The notes under the pieces were generated by a model that saw only the letters and a program-made list of their open reading frames with translations, was not told the DNA's origin and did no database searches. This document shows positions 1-8,610 of a DNA stretch of 64,000 nt, piece after piece (positions within the stretch are counted from its first letter, which is position 1; each line of letters begins with the position of its first letter). The position numbers were made by a program, and so were the translations under genes. This stretch comes from JAWWOL01 sp963797535. Lineage in GTDB: Bacteria > Actinomycetota > Actinomycetes > JAWWOL01. The stretch lies in assembly GCA_963797535.1 (NCBI GenBank), contig CAWCPQ010000002.1, forward strand, positions 124,001 to 188,000. Reading direction: 5' to 3'.

Positions 1-543
1 CTGCCGCCGGAGCTGATGGGCGCCCACGTGGGTCCGACCCGTTCGCACACCACCGAGCGCACCCACGACCTGTCCTTCCGTGCGGCCACAGCACTGTTCG
101 GCCACTTCGGGATCGAGTGGGACGTCTCGGCGGCTACCGACGACGAGCGGGCCGAGCTGGCCCGGTGGATCGCGCTCTACAAGCGCACGCGTCACCTGAT
201 CCACACCGGTGAGACGGTGCGTGGCGACTCTCCCGACCCGGCCTACTGGCTGCACGGTGTGGTGGCGCACGACCACAGCGAGGCGTTGTACGCGTTCGTC
301 CGGCTGACCACGTCGGTCGCCTCCCGGGTGGGGACGCTTCGCCTGCCGGGGCTCGATCCGACGGCGACCTATCGGGTCAGCGTCGCATCACCGGAGCCGC
401 TACCGGACCAGCTCGAACGAGTCACGATCCCTTGGCTGGACGGCGATTTTGACAGCACCGGCCGGGTGCTCAGCGAGGTCGGGCTGCAGGCCCCTGGCCT
501 GCACCCGGAGCACGCCCTGGTGATCGAGGCTCGACGGGTCTAG
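1..543 (+). CDS. Alpha-galactosidase (GH36), C-terminal part
   Basis: The frame is open from base 1, so about 180 C-terminal residues of a gene that starts outside the window are seen. They begin with LPPELMGAHVGP and continue with an SHTTER segment and TALFGHFGIEWD, which are hallmarks of the region after the catalytic aspartates in GH36 melibiases. The last 80 residues fit the family's C-terminal beta-sandwich. The family hydrolyses terminal alpha-galactosides such as melibiose or raffinose. The catalytic residues are not visible here. The TAG stop overlaps, tail to tail, the stop of the flavin reductase gene within a shared CTAG. Confidence 0.85.
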   Translation: MPPELMGAHVGPTRSHTTERTHDLSFRAATALFGHFGIEWDVSAATDDERAELARWIALYKRTRHLIHTGETVRGDSPDPAYWLHGVVAHDHSEALYAFVRLTTSVASRVGTLRLPGLDPTATYRVSVASPEPLPDQLERVTIPWLDGDFDSTGRVLSEVGLQAPGLHPEHALVIEARRV

Positions 544-1052
544 CCGCTGAGGGTGTGGTAGCCGCCCTCGAAGTAGAGCAGCGGGGGCTCCTCGGGCGCC
601 GAAACGTCGACGGCCACCACCTCACCGACCATCACCGAGTGGTCGCCGCCGTCGTAGACGCCGACCGTCCGGCACTCGACGACGGCAAGAGAACCGGTGA
701 GCACCAGGGCATCCACCGCTGAGCCGCGCCGGGTCTCGAACGCATCGAACTGCCCCTCGAAACGCCTGCCGCGTGAGGCGAACCAGCGGGACGCCTCCCG
801 CTGGTGCTCCCCGAGAATCGACACCGCCCAGATGCCGGCATGGGTGATGGCGTCGTGAAAGCGGGCGATCTTCTCGCAGGAGAAGAGCACCAGTGGCGGG
901 TCGAGCGAGACGGACGCGAACGAGTTGACCGTCATCGCGTGGTCCTCGCCACCGAAAGCGGTGGTCACGACGACGATGCCGGTGGCGAACCGTCCCAGCG
1001 CATGCCGGTAGTCCAGCGGCCCAACACCGTCGGCAGCCGGTTCGGAGGTCAT
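540..1052 (-). CDS. Flavin reductase family protein
   Basis: 170 residues matching the short FMN-binding flavin reductase fold (HpaC/ActVB-like). Recognisable parts are YRHALGRFATGIVVVTT near residue 15, the MTVNSFASVSLDPPLVLF segment around 40-57, and a C-terminal GGYHTL. Such proteins reduce FMN/FAD with NAD(P)H and pass reduced flavin to a monooxygenase, or use FMN as a bound cofactor. No monooxygenase partner is adjacent, so the substrate is unknown. It lies 19 nt after the REC-GAF gene and may be the last gene of the chemotaxis-type operon, though no functional link is evident. Confidence 0.8.
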   Translation of the reverse strand: MTSEPAADGVGPLDYRHALGRFATGIVVVTTAFGGEDHAMTVNSFASVSLDPPLVLFSCEKIARFHDAITHAGIWAVSILGEHQREASRWFASRGRRFEGQFDAFETRRGSAVDALVLTGSLAVVECRTVGVYDGGDHSVMVGEVVAVDVSAPEEPPLLYFEGGYHTLSG

Positions 1053-1071
1053 CCCCCGACCCTACGCGAGC

Positions 1072-2031
1072 TCAGGCGGGCTGGCTGGTCTGAGCGCTCG
1101 CGATGACGATGGCCGCCGGGGTGGCGATGAGCTTGAGGGTCGACAGGGCTGCCTCACCGAACGCGTTCTTGGTGGCGCTGGACAGTGCCAGCAGGCCGAC
1201 CACCTTGCCACCGCGGCCGCGCAGCGGCATCGACAGGTAGGTCGCCATCGGCGTTGCGTCGTCGTCCTCGTCGAGCAGGCCCTCGGGGTCGGCCACCCGC
1301 GCGTCGATCATCTCGGCCGGCAGGGCGATGCCGGTGGCCTCGGTGAGGCTCCCGGCCGCGGCATCGAGGAACTCGTCGTAGTGCGAGACAGCGGTCTCGT
1401 GCGCGACGCCCACGTACGCCACCCGCTCCTCGGGGATCAGCACCCCGCACAGGTCGTAGTCCACGAACCGCTGCAGCTGCTTGAGCAGCTCCTCGATGGT
1501 TGCCTCGAAGGTGAGGCTCCCACCGGCGAGCCCGATCACCTCGGCCTGCACGGAGGTCTCGAACAGCTTGCGGTCCAGGATGTCGCAGACCCGCTGCAGC
1601 ACGTCGTCGGCGGTGAGCTCGAGCGGGTCGGCCTTGAGGTTGGGGGCGCCACCCCGCGCCTTGGCCTTCTCAGCGAGCACCTCAGCGACCGCCTCGGCCA
1701 GCTCGGGTGCCTCGAAGTCCTTGCTCAGGTAGCGGTCCGCGCCGACCATCTGGCCCCAGTAGCGGTCGCTGGCGGCGTCAAGCGAAGTCAGCAGGATGAT
1801 CGGGATGTCCGACGTCATCCAGTCGTCCTTGACCACGCGGGCGGCGACGTAGCCGGACACCCGCGGCATCTGGACGTCGAACACACAGGCATCGGGCATC
1901 GTACGGAAGACAGCCTGGACGGCCTCGACGCCGTCCTCTGCAATGACAACGTCATAACCCTCCTTGGTCAGGACGGAGGAGACGATGCGGCGCAGCGTGG
2001 GGCTGTCGTCGGCGATGACCACGGTCGGCAT
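1072..2031 (-). CDS. Response regulator with C-terminal GAF-like domain
   Basis: 319 residues. Residues 1-125 are a CheY-like receiver: acidic pair D8-D9, phospho-acceptor D52 in VFDVQMP, T/S around LLTSLD, and lysine in LSKDF. Residues about 165-315 look like a GAF sensory domain, with a hydrophobic core and the ending LKLIATPAAIVIASAQ. There is no DNA-binding domain, so output is probably by protein interaction or ligand-gated signalling. The start ATG is preceded by AAGGGA at good spacing. It sits 27 nt downstream of the CheA-like kinase and is most likely its cognate receiver. Confidence 0.85.
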   Translation of the reverse strand: MPTVVIADDSPTLRRIVSSVLTKEGYDVVIAEDGVEAVQAVFRTMPDACVFDVQMPRVSGYVAARVVKDDWMTSDIPIILLTSLDAASDRYWGQMVGADRYLSKDFEAPELAEAVAEVLAEKAKARGGAPNLKADPLELTADDVLQRVCDILDRKLFETSVQAEVIGLAGGSLTFEATIEELLKQLQRFVDYDLCGVLIPEERVAYVGVAHETAVSHYDEFLDAAAGSLTEATGIALPAEMIDARVADPEGLLDEDDDATPMATYLSMPLRGRGGKVVGLLALSSATKNAFGEAALSTLKLIATPAAIVIASAQTSQPA

Positions 2032-2058
2032 GCGGTGGGTCCCTTGCTCGAGAGTCTT

Positions 2059-4254
2059 TTAACGGCCGATGAGACGTCGAACGATGTCGACGAGGGAGGT
2101 CTGGTCGAACTGCTGCTTCAACAGGTAAGCGCTGGCGCCGGCCTCGAGACCCGCGCGCTGGTCCGCGTCGTCCCCGCACGAAGTCATGATCACGACCGGC
2201 ACCTGCTCCCAGCCCTTCGTACGGCGAATCGTGCGGGTCAAGGTGAAACCGTCCATGCCCGGCATCTCCACGTCGGACAGGACCAGGTCCGCCGGTTCCG
2301 AGCCTAGCCTGGACGCGCCGTCCAACCCGTCGACGGCGGTCTCGACTTCGTAGCCGGCTCCCTCGAGGATGACCCGCTCCAGCTCGCGCACGCCGACCGA
2401 GTCCTCGACCACGAGCACCTTGGGGCGCCGCTCGGCCGGACCACGATCCTGTCCGGACACCGCGCCGTCGGTGCGCGCGGTGCTGGCCAAGGGTGCGACC
2501 ACCCCCGCCGACGTGCCGGTCGCCTGGTCAGCGAGCTCGCGAAGATCGAGCAGGCAGACAACGGTGCCATCGCCGGAGATCGTGGCACCGGTGACGAGAG
2601 GCAGCCGGCCGAGGAACGGGCCGAGCTCTTTGACGACGAGCTCCATCTCGGTCTCGAGCCGGTCGACAGCCCAGGCGAGCTGACGTTCACCGTGGCGGAC
2701 GACGAGGGCCGCCCTGGGTGCCCGTTCACCGGCCACCGCCAGGGTGGCGCCGAGGTCGAGCAACGGCACGTTCTGGCCCTGACGCACGATCACGGGAGCA
2801 CCGGCGAGGTGGTGAATCTCCGTGTCGCGCAAGGACATCGAGGCGACAACCGCTGAGACCGGGATCGCGTAGACCTCGTCGCCCACACGCGCGACGAGGC
2901 AGCGCAGGACACCGAGCGTGACCGGAAGGGTCAGCCGGAAGGTCGTCCCTCTGCCGGGCACGGACAACACCTCGACGTTCCCGCCCAGCTCCTCGGCCGC
3001 GGTCTGCACGACGTCCAGGCCGACGCCGCGTCCGCTGGTCTCTGTGACCGAGCCGGCGGTGGAGAACGCTGGCACGAACAGCATCTGCCACAGGGCAGGC
3101 CCGGTGGCGAGACTGTCCGCCGGCAGCAGCCCGCTCTCGATGGCCTTGGCCCGTACCCGATCCTCATCGATGCCGTTGCCGTCATCGACAACTTCGAGAA
3201 CGACCGTCCCGCCGGAGGACCGGGCTGCGACCCGTACCGAGGCCTGTCCCTTCTTGCCGGCGGCCCGACGCTGCTCTGGAGTCTGGCAACCATGGTCCAC
3301 CGCGTTGATTACCAGGTGCTTGAGGGCATCTGCGACACCGTCGAGAACCTGCTTGTCCAGCTCTACGTCCTGGCCGACAAGGTCCAGCTTGACGTCCTTG
3401 CCCGTTGCCGTCGCCACGTCGCGCACAATCCTTGGCAGCGCGGCAAACACGCGTCGTACGGGCACCATCGCGAGGCCCATGGAGTCGTCCCGCACCCTGG
3501 CGATCTGGCCGAGGTGCGCCTCCACCAGCTCGCGGAGTCCGCGGGCCATGTCGCGCAGTCCGTCATCGGCCTGGGTCAGTCGGTGCAGCGCAAGCGCCGC
3601 GTCCTCGCTGAGCGAGGTGATGTCGATGCTGTCCTTGAGCGCCTTGGTCCACTTTGCGTGGTCCGTCGCCACCGACAGCAGCTGGGCCGACGACTGCTCC
3701 ACCCGCCGCGCCCCCAGCTCGGCCTCGCCGACGATGTCGAGGAGCCCGTACACCTTCTCGCTGGAGACCCGCACCGAGTCCGAGCCGGCGCGACGCTCCT
3801 CCTGCTGCTCCTCGGCTGCATCGGGTTCGTCGGCCCGCAGCGGCGGTGCGACGAGCCCCTCCTCACCGGCGAGGGCCTGCTTGAGCACGGCGTTCATCGG
3901 GGTGAGGTCACTGTCGGCGAGCTGGTGGGCTGCACCGGGGATGGCCCGGCCGATGGCGTCGCAGGCGGCCAGCAGCAGGTCGATCAGGTCCTTGCGAATG
4001 CTGAAGCGACCGTCGCGCAAAGCGCCCAGCAGGTCCTCCGAGGTGTGCGCCAGCTGGAGTACGCCGTCGAGGCCGAGCATCCGGGCGCTGCCCTTGACCG
4101 TGTGGGCGTCGCGGAACAGCAGCGCGATCGCCTGCTTCGGCGTCTTGCTGGCCTCCAGCTGCAGCAGCCCAGCCTGAAGCGACGCGAGACGCTCCTCGAC
4201 CTCGGCCCGGAACGTCGCGATCAGCTCAGGGTCGTCGACAGTCCAGCCTGCCAC
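2059..4254 (-). CDS. cheA: CheA-type hybrid histidine kinase with C-terminal receiver
   Basis: 731 residues with all CheA modules plus a receiver. The Hpt domain has H51 in DAHTVKGSA. The dimer/ATPase region has the N box LKHLVINAVDHG at 311-322, DDGNGID at 357-363 and GRGVGLD at 408-414. A CheW-like coupling domain covers roughly 445-580, and the receiver roughly 612-731 with D661 in LSDVEMPGMDG. No separate CheY-binding P2 domain is obvious. CheA autophosphorylates in response to receptor arrays. Hybrid CheA-REC proteins often serve non-flagellar outputs, and no flagellar or pilus genes are in the window. The GTG start has no clear Shine-Dalgarno, and the upstream region holds a hairpin of the inserted nuclease element. 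Confidence 0.88.
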   Translation of the reverse strand: MAGWTVDDPELIATFRAEVEERLASLQAGLLQLEASKTPKQAIALLFRDAHTVKGSARMLGLDGVLQLAHTSEDLLGALRDGRFSIRKDLIDLLLAACDAIGRAIPGAAHQLADSDLTPMNAVLKQALAGEEGLVAPPLRADEPDAAEEQQEERRAGSDSVRVSSEKVYGLLDIVGEAELGARRVEQSSAQLLSVATDHAKWTKALKDSIDITSLSEDAALALHRLTQADDGLRDMARGLRELVEAHLGQIARVRDDSMGLAMVPVRRVFAALPRIVRDVATATGKDVKLDLVGQDVELDKQVLDGVADALKHLVINAVDHGCQTPEQRRAAGKKGQASVRVAARSSGGTVVLEVVDDGNGIDEDRVRAKAIESGLLPADSLATGPALWQMLFVPAFSTAGSVTETSGRGVGLDVVQTAAEELGGNVEVLSVPGRGTTFRLTLPVTLGVLRCLVARVGDEVYAIPVSAVVASMSLRDTEIHHLAGAPVIVRQGQNVPLLDLGATLAVAGERAPRAALVVRHGERQLAWAVDRLETEMELVVKELGPFLGRLPLVTGATISGDGTVVCLLDLRELADQATGTSAGVVAPLASTARTDGAVSGQDRGPAERRPKVLVVEDSVGVRELERVILEGAGYEVETAVDGLDGASRLGSEPADLVLSDVEMPGMDGFTLTRTIRRTKGWEQVPVVIMTSCGDDADQRAGLEAGASAYLLKQQFDQTSLVDIVRRLIGR

Positions 4255-4330
4255 CGTTTAGGCGTCGTCACGTTGCGCACCCACCTTGACCCGTACGTCC
4301 GCCCGTTGCTGCCCCCGTCGCACTTCCCTC

Positions 4331-4395
4331 GAAACGATCTAGGGGATTGCGGGCCCATTCGGCAAGAATGGAACCCGAATCGCCTAGATCGTTTC
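4331..4395. repeat. Left hairpin of the AbiEi/DUF559 element
   Basis: GAAACGATCTAGG (4331-4343) pairs perfectly with CCTAGATCGTTTC (4383-4395). The 39 nt between them fold further: GATT/AATC, GGG/CCC and CATTC/GAATG around a GGCAA loop. It lies between divergently oriented cheA and the nuclease-like gene. The first ten bases, GAAACGATCT, recur in direct orientation at 5368-5377, where the second hairpin starts. Confidence 0.8.
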
Positions 4396-4463
4396 CCCTG
4401 GCGGGCGGGCGCCTGTGGACAGACAGGGGCGGAATTGCCGCGGATCGACAAGAGTGTGCGGGC

Positions 4464-5408
4464 ATGCGCCCCGCCCACGCGCCCGCAGAGCTGCTGAACG
4501 GTCGACCGTTCAGAGGCGACCATGCCCGCGCACTCGGCGTCTCCCCCGACGTTTTGCGTGGGCCGCGGTTTCGCAGGGTGTGCCGCGAGGTCTACGTGGC
4601 TGCCGACGCCCCCGACTGCCCGGAACTGCGACTTGCCGCGATCGCCATGGTGCTGCCCAAGGACGCGGTGCTGTCCGGTCTGTCCGCGGCGTGGCTGCTG
4701 GGCCTGGACATCGCCACACGAGGCGACGGACCACTCGAGGTCACAGCGCCGCGGGGAACCGTTCTGCAAGGCAGAGGATTGTTTGTTCCGCTGCAGGCAC
4801 ACCTCGACGCGAGCGACATCGTGCGCCGGCACGGTGTCCTGGTGACCTCGCCGCTGCGCACCGCGTACGACCTCGCCCGTCGGCTGACCCTCGTCGAGGC
4901 TGTGGTCGCGGTCGACGCGCTGTGGCATCGGCACCTCGTGACGCCCGATCAGCTCATGGACTACGCGGCAGTCCACGGCGGCCTGCGCGGGATTCGGCAG
5001 ATCCCACGGGTCGCTGAGCTGGCCGATCCCGGCGCCGAGAGCCCGATGGAAACGCGGCTGCGGATGCTGGTCGTGCTCGACGTTGGTCTGCCTCGGCCGC
5101 AGACCCAGCTGGTGACGAGGGACGCGGCCGGCAAGGTGGTCGCTCGCCTCGACATGGGGTTCGCCGGGATCCGGATGGGCGTGGAGTACGACGGTGAGGT
5201 TCACGCGGAACCGGCGGTACGGGCCAAGGATCTGCGTCGGCACAACAAGTTGCTGGCGATCCAATGGCACAACCTGCGCTACTCCGCCGATGCCTACTTC
5301 AAGCGCAGAGCCGAGGTAATCCAAGAGGTGGGTGACACCTACGCAGCGCTCAGCGCCGGCGCCTTGCGAAACGATCTTGGACTTTTGGGGCTTCCCGGAG
5401 CGAAATGA
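4464..5408 (+). CDS. AbiEi-antitoxin-like / DUF559-type endonuclease-fold protein
   Basis: 314 residues from the ATG at 4464, chosen because residues upstream of it read through the palindrome and look non-coding. The N-terminal ~90 residues (ALGVSPDVLRGPRFRRVCREVYV, then a winged-helix-like part with LSGLSAAWLLGL) match the AbiEi-family antitoxin-like domain. The C-terminal third has a PD-(D/E)XK-like signature with D230 in ARLDMGF and E241-Y-D243 in VEYDGEVH, as in DUF559/Vsr-like proteins. No AbiEii toxin lies next to it. The gene reads against its neighbours and interrupts the mcp-cheA order, and its TGA lies at the edge of the second hairpin. Function is unproven; a mobile or selfish nuclease is plausible. 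Confidence 0.75.
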   Translation: MRPAHAPAELLNGRPFRGDHARALGVSPDVLRGPRFRRVCREVYVAADAPDCPELRLAAIAMVLPKDAVLSGLSAAWLLGLDIATRGDGPLEVTAPRGTVLQGRGLFVPLQAHLDASDIVRRHGVLVTSPLRTAYDLARRLTLVEAVVAVDALWHRHLVTPDQLMDYAAVHGGLRGIRQIPRVAELADPGAESPMETRLRMLVVLDVGLPRPQTQLVTRDAAGKVVARLDMGFAGIRMGVEYDGEVHAEPAVRAKDLRRHNKLLAIQWHNLRYSADAYFKRRAEVIQEVGDTYAALSAGALRNDLGLLGLPGAK

Positions 5409-5428
5409 GCCCCGAAAGTCCTAGATCG
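5368..5428. repeat. Right hairpin of the AbiEi/DUF559 element
   Basis: The arm at 5372-5392 pairs with 5408-5428 over 21 positions: 19 Watson-Crick pairs, one G-U and one mismatch, with a 15-nt loop. The arm starts with the same GAAACGATCT (5368-5377) as the left hairpin and ends with CCTAGATCG, as that one does. It can act as a terminator for the nuclease-like gene, whose TGA (5406-5408) sits at the loop/stem boundary. There is no U tract. Confidence 0.8.
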
Positions 5429-5465
5429 ACGAGTGATGGGGCCCTGGTGTGCTGAGGAAAGCGGA

Positions 5466-7016
5466 TCAGGTGCGGAACTGGGAGATCGACGCCCGCAGCT
5501 CGGCGGCCAGCTGGTTGAGCTCGGCTGCGGCGGCTGCGGCCTGACGGGATCCGACCGCGTACTGCCGGGAGACGTCCGAGACCGCGGTCATCGCGGCCAC
5601 CACCTGGTCGGAGGCGGAGCGCTGCTGCTGCGTGGCGATCGAGATTTCCTTGGCGGCGGTGGTGGTCTCGTCGACCATCCCGGAGATCCGCTCGAGGGCG
5701 GCGACAACACCTCGCGCCAGCTGAGTTCCGGTACGGACCTCCTTGGCACCCTCTTCGGAAGCGATGATCGTGGCGTTGGTCTCGCCCTGGATCTCACTGA
5801 CCAGCAAGGAGATCTGGCCGGTGGACTCCTGAGCCCGCTCGGCCAGCTTGCGCACCTCGGCGGCGACCACGGCGAAGCCACGACCGTGCTCACCGGCACG
5901 GGCAGCCTCGATGGCGGCGTTCAGCGCGAGCAGGTTGGTCTGGTCGGACAGGTCGTTGATGACGACGATGATCCGGCTGATCTCCTGCGACTTCTCGCCG
6001 AGGGACAGCGCCCTGGTGGCGATCGAGTCGACGCGGGTGGCGATCGTGTCCATGGCAGCCACCGATGCACCGACGGCCGTACGACCCTCCTCGGCGTGAC
6101 GCAGGGTCTCAGCGGCGTAGCGGGCGACTGCCTCAGCGGTCTCGGCAATCTGCGCCGCCGTCGCAGCCAGCTCCTCGATGGTGGACGTGGTCTCGCTGAC
6201 GGCTGACGACTGCTCGGTCGCGCTGGCCGCGTGCTCTTCGGAGGTCGCGACGAGTTCGCCTGCTGCTGCGGCAATCTGCTCGCCGCCACTGCGGATGCGG
6301 GTCACCAGCTGACGCAGGTCGCCCAGGGTCTGACCGAAGGCCATGGCCAGGTCAGCGAGAGCCTCACTGTCCTCGGGCTTGATCTTCATGTTGACGGCAA
6401 GGTTGCCGCTCGCAGCGATCGCGAGGTCCTCGGTGAGCTCCATGACCCGGGTCTGGAGACGGTCGTGGTCGTCGGTGGCGGTCTGGCGCATCGTCCACAC
6501 CGCAGAAGCCAGGGTGCCGTTGAACCAGGCCACCATCGGGATCAGGGTGCCGACCACGATGACGACCGCCAGGTTCGCCGAGACCAGCGTGTGGGACACC
6601 CAGCCGGCCAGCACGAGGCCGAGGCTCGAGGCGAACGCGACGAGCATGCCCTGCCACTGCCGGGTAGCCACGGACGCGAACAGCACCAGCGGGACGTACA
6701 ACATCCACATCGGTCCGTTGAGACCGCCGCTGACCGTCACGACGGCCGAGACGAACAGGACGTCAGCGAGGAGCAGTGCGAGCCGGTAGATCCACGCGAC
6801 TTCCTCGAGCTTGGCGTTGTTCCGGGTGAGTACGGGCAGCAGGCTCAACGCCAGCGCCACCAGCGCGCCGACGATGCACCAGAGTCCGAACGCGATGAGG
6901 TGCACGGTCACCGTTGTGTCGTACTTGTGCATCACGAGGACGCCGGCGATCGCGAGCAGCAGGCTGCTCCACGTCGCCGCCGCGACTACGCGCGACAAGC
7001 GCTTGGCAAAATCCAC
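5466..7016 (-). CDS. Membrane methyl-accepting chemotaxis protein, no extracytoplasmic sensor
   Basis: 516 residues from the GTG at 7016, which is preceded by GGGAGGAC at ideal spacing. The open frame extends further upstream but there only antisense-like sequence over the cheW gene is read. Residues 1-175 carry about six hydrophobic segments with very short loops, a 7TM/MASE-like membrane sensor rather than a periplasmic domain. A HAMP-like stretch follows, then a long coiled-coil signalling domain with the conserved hairpin tip at 355-394 (DQTNLLALNAAIEAARAGE, then GRGFAVVAAEVRKLAE). It should form arrays with the CheW-like and CheA proteins encoded beside it. Confidence 0.88.
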   Translation of the reverse strand: MDFAKRLSRVVAAATWSSLLLAIAGVLVMHKYDTTVTVHLIAFGLWCIVGALVALALSLLPVLTRNNAKLEEVAWIYRLALLLADVLFVSAVVTVSGGLNGPMWMLYVPLVLFASVATRQWQGMLVAFASSLGLVLAGWVSHTLVSANLAVVIVVGTLIPMVAWFNGTLASAVWTMRQTATDDHDRLQTRVMELTEDLAIAASGNLAVNMKIKPEDSEALADLAMAFGQTLGDLRQLVTRIRSGGEQIAAAAGELVATSEEHAASATEQSSAVSETTSTIEELAATAAQIAETAEAVARYAAETLRHAEEGRTAVGASVAAMDTIATRVDSIATRALSLGEKSQEISRIIVVINDLSDQTNLLALNAAIEAARAGEHGRGFAVVAAEVRKLAERAQESTGQISLLVSEIQGETNATIIASEEGAKEVRTGTQLARGVVAALERISGMVDETTTAAKEISIATQQQRSASDQVVAAMTAVSDVSRQYAVGSRQAAAAAAELNQLAAELRASISQFRT

Positions 7017-7111
7017 CGGTGTCCTCCCAGAACGAGCCCTCGGCCAACCATCGGGACGAAGTGGCGTGTCCTGAAGGGTGAACAACAATCGGGTGAAGCG
7101 TTGGGTACGGC

Positions 7112-8555
7112 TCAGCCCGCCCGACGCACCCTCGGCAGCTGGGACCTCAGCCCGAACAACGTCTCGAGGTCGAGCACGGCGATCGGCCCGTCGGGGTGCG
7201 TGAGCTGTCCGGCCAGCACCGAGGCAGTGGAACGGGACAAGGTCAGCAGCACCGGCTCGAGCTGGTCGAACTCGAGGCTGACGACGCCCTCGACCCGTTC
7301 GGCCAGCAGTCCCAGCGTGATGCCCTCGCGGCTCAGGACGATGATCCGCCCGGCCAGCCCCAGGTCCGGTGTCGGTGCGCCCAGCAGTACGCGCAGGTCG
7401 ACCACCGGCAGGATCCGGCCGCGCCAGTTGGCAACGCCGGCGACCCACGCCGGTACCCCGGGGACACGGGTTACGTGCGGAGGGCGGCCGACCTCGGCCA
7501 CCGCGTCCATCGGCACGGCATAGCGAGTGCCACCGAGTCGAACCACCACCGTGTCCGTCACGTCAGCCAGCTCGACAGCAGCACCCTGTGTCCCCCGACG
7601 TTCCTCGGAACGTTCCGGATCGGGTGTGGCGTCGTCGGCACGGACAGCGGCTGTCGGCGCAGGGTCAGGTCCAGGGTCGGGTGCCGCGTCCGGGGCAGGG
7701 TCCGCGCTCCTGTCGGCGGGGGCGGGAACCTCCGTGCCGACCACGAGTGCAACGCTCGGCGCGGCAACAACGCTCGGCGCGGCAACTTCGCTCGGCGCGG
7801 CAACTTCAGCCGCGGCTGCTGCAGCGACTGCATCGGCGGCTGATGGGGCGGCTGATGGGGCAACGTCGTCGGGCCCGGGTTTGGGCCGACGGCGCACTGG
7901 CCGGCTGAACGCTGACCCGGCCGCAGGCGGTTCGGCCGCAGGCGGCGCACGGTTCGGCCGCGGACGGTTCAGCCGCAGGCGGTTCCGCAACAGCTGGCCC
8001 GGCTGCGGGCGGTGCGGCTGGTGACGGTGCAGACGCGGCGGGCTGCGGCGCGGGCTTCGCCATTGCGCTGCGACGCCGAACAGGCTTGGAGAACGACGAG
8101 GTTTCCGGGTCGGCCTGCCCGTTCGGCGTAGAGGCCTCAACCGGGGGCACCGGCTCGGGCTGCGGCTCCGCCTTCGCGACAGAGGCACGACGGCGGATCG
8201 GCTTGGAGAACGCGGTGGGCGTTGACGCCTCGACCGCACCAGGCGCAGGCTCCGTCGGTTCGCTGACCTCAACCGGCTCGGCCCCCGGCTTCGTGGCGGG
8301 TGTACGCCGCCGGACCGGCTTGGCGAGCCCGGTTGACGCGGGCAATGATGCTGCAGACGGGGAGCTTGCAGCCGTGACAACCTCAGCAACGTCAGCGGGC
8401 TCTGCCTGGTCGGGCAGCTGCGGCGCGGCGCCCTCCGGCACGGCGGCGGCGTCCGGCACGGCGGCGGCGTCGGGCACGGCGGCTGTGTCGGCCGCAGGGC
8501 GCCGACGGCGCGGCGGACCGGAGAACGCACGGGTGTCCGGTACCTCGATGGGCAC
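7112..8555 (-). pseudogene. CheW-like coupling protein with repeat-rich linker (one frameshift)
   Basis: The start is the GTG at 8555 after AGGAGG. Residues 1-202 are a Pro/Ala-rich, probably disordered region. The last ~150 residues are a CheW domain (YAVPMDAVAEV, GVANWRGRILPVVDLR, LLAERVEGVV). The two parts are in different frames. The total of 1444 nt is 3n+1, and the extra base falls at about 7935-7952, inside 15-nt GC-rich repeats. The linker carries a cationic motif five times: residues 11-19 (FSGPPRRRR), 77-84 (LAKPVRRR), 116-123 (FSKPIRRR), 155-162 (FSKPVRRR) and, after the shift, about 216-223 (FSRPVRRR). CheW links receptors to CheA. The lesion could be a sequencing slip, since both halves look intact. 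Confidence 0.75.
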
Positions 8556-8610
8556 GTGACCCTCCTGCGCCTCGCCGGTCGGAACCGGCGGACGCCGGAC
8601 CCTCAGCCGG

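Noticed and set aside
4464..5408. Complete type IV (AbiE) toxin-antitoxin system
   Set aside because: Only the AbiEi-like part is present; no nucleotidyltransferase toxin gene is adjacent on either side.
7017..7448. N-terminal extension of the MCP at 5466-7016
   Set aside because: The extension reads through the cheW-like coding region in another frame, while GTG 7016 has an excellent ribosome-binding site directly upstream.
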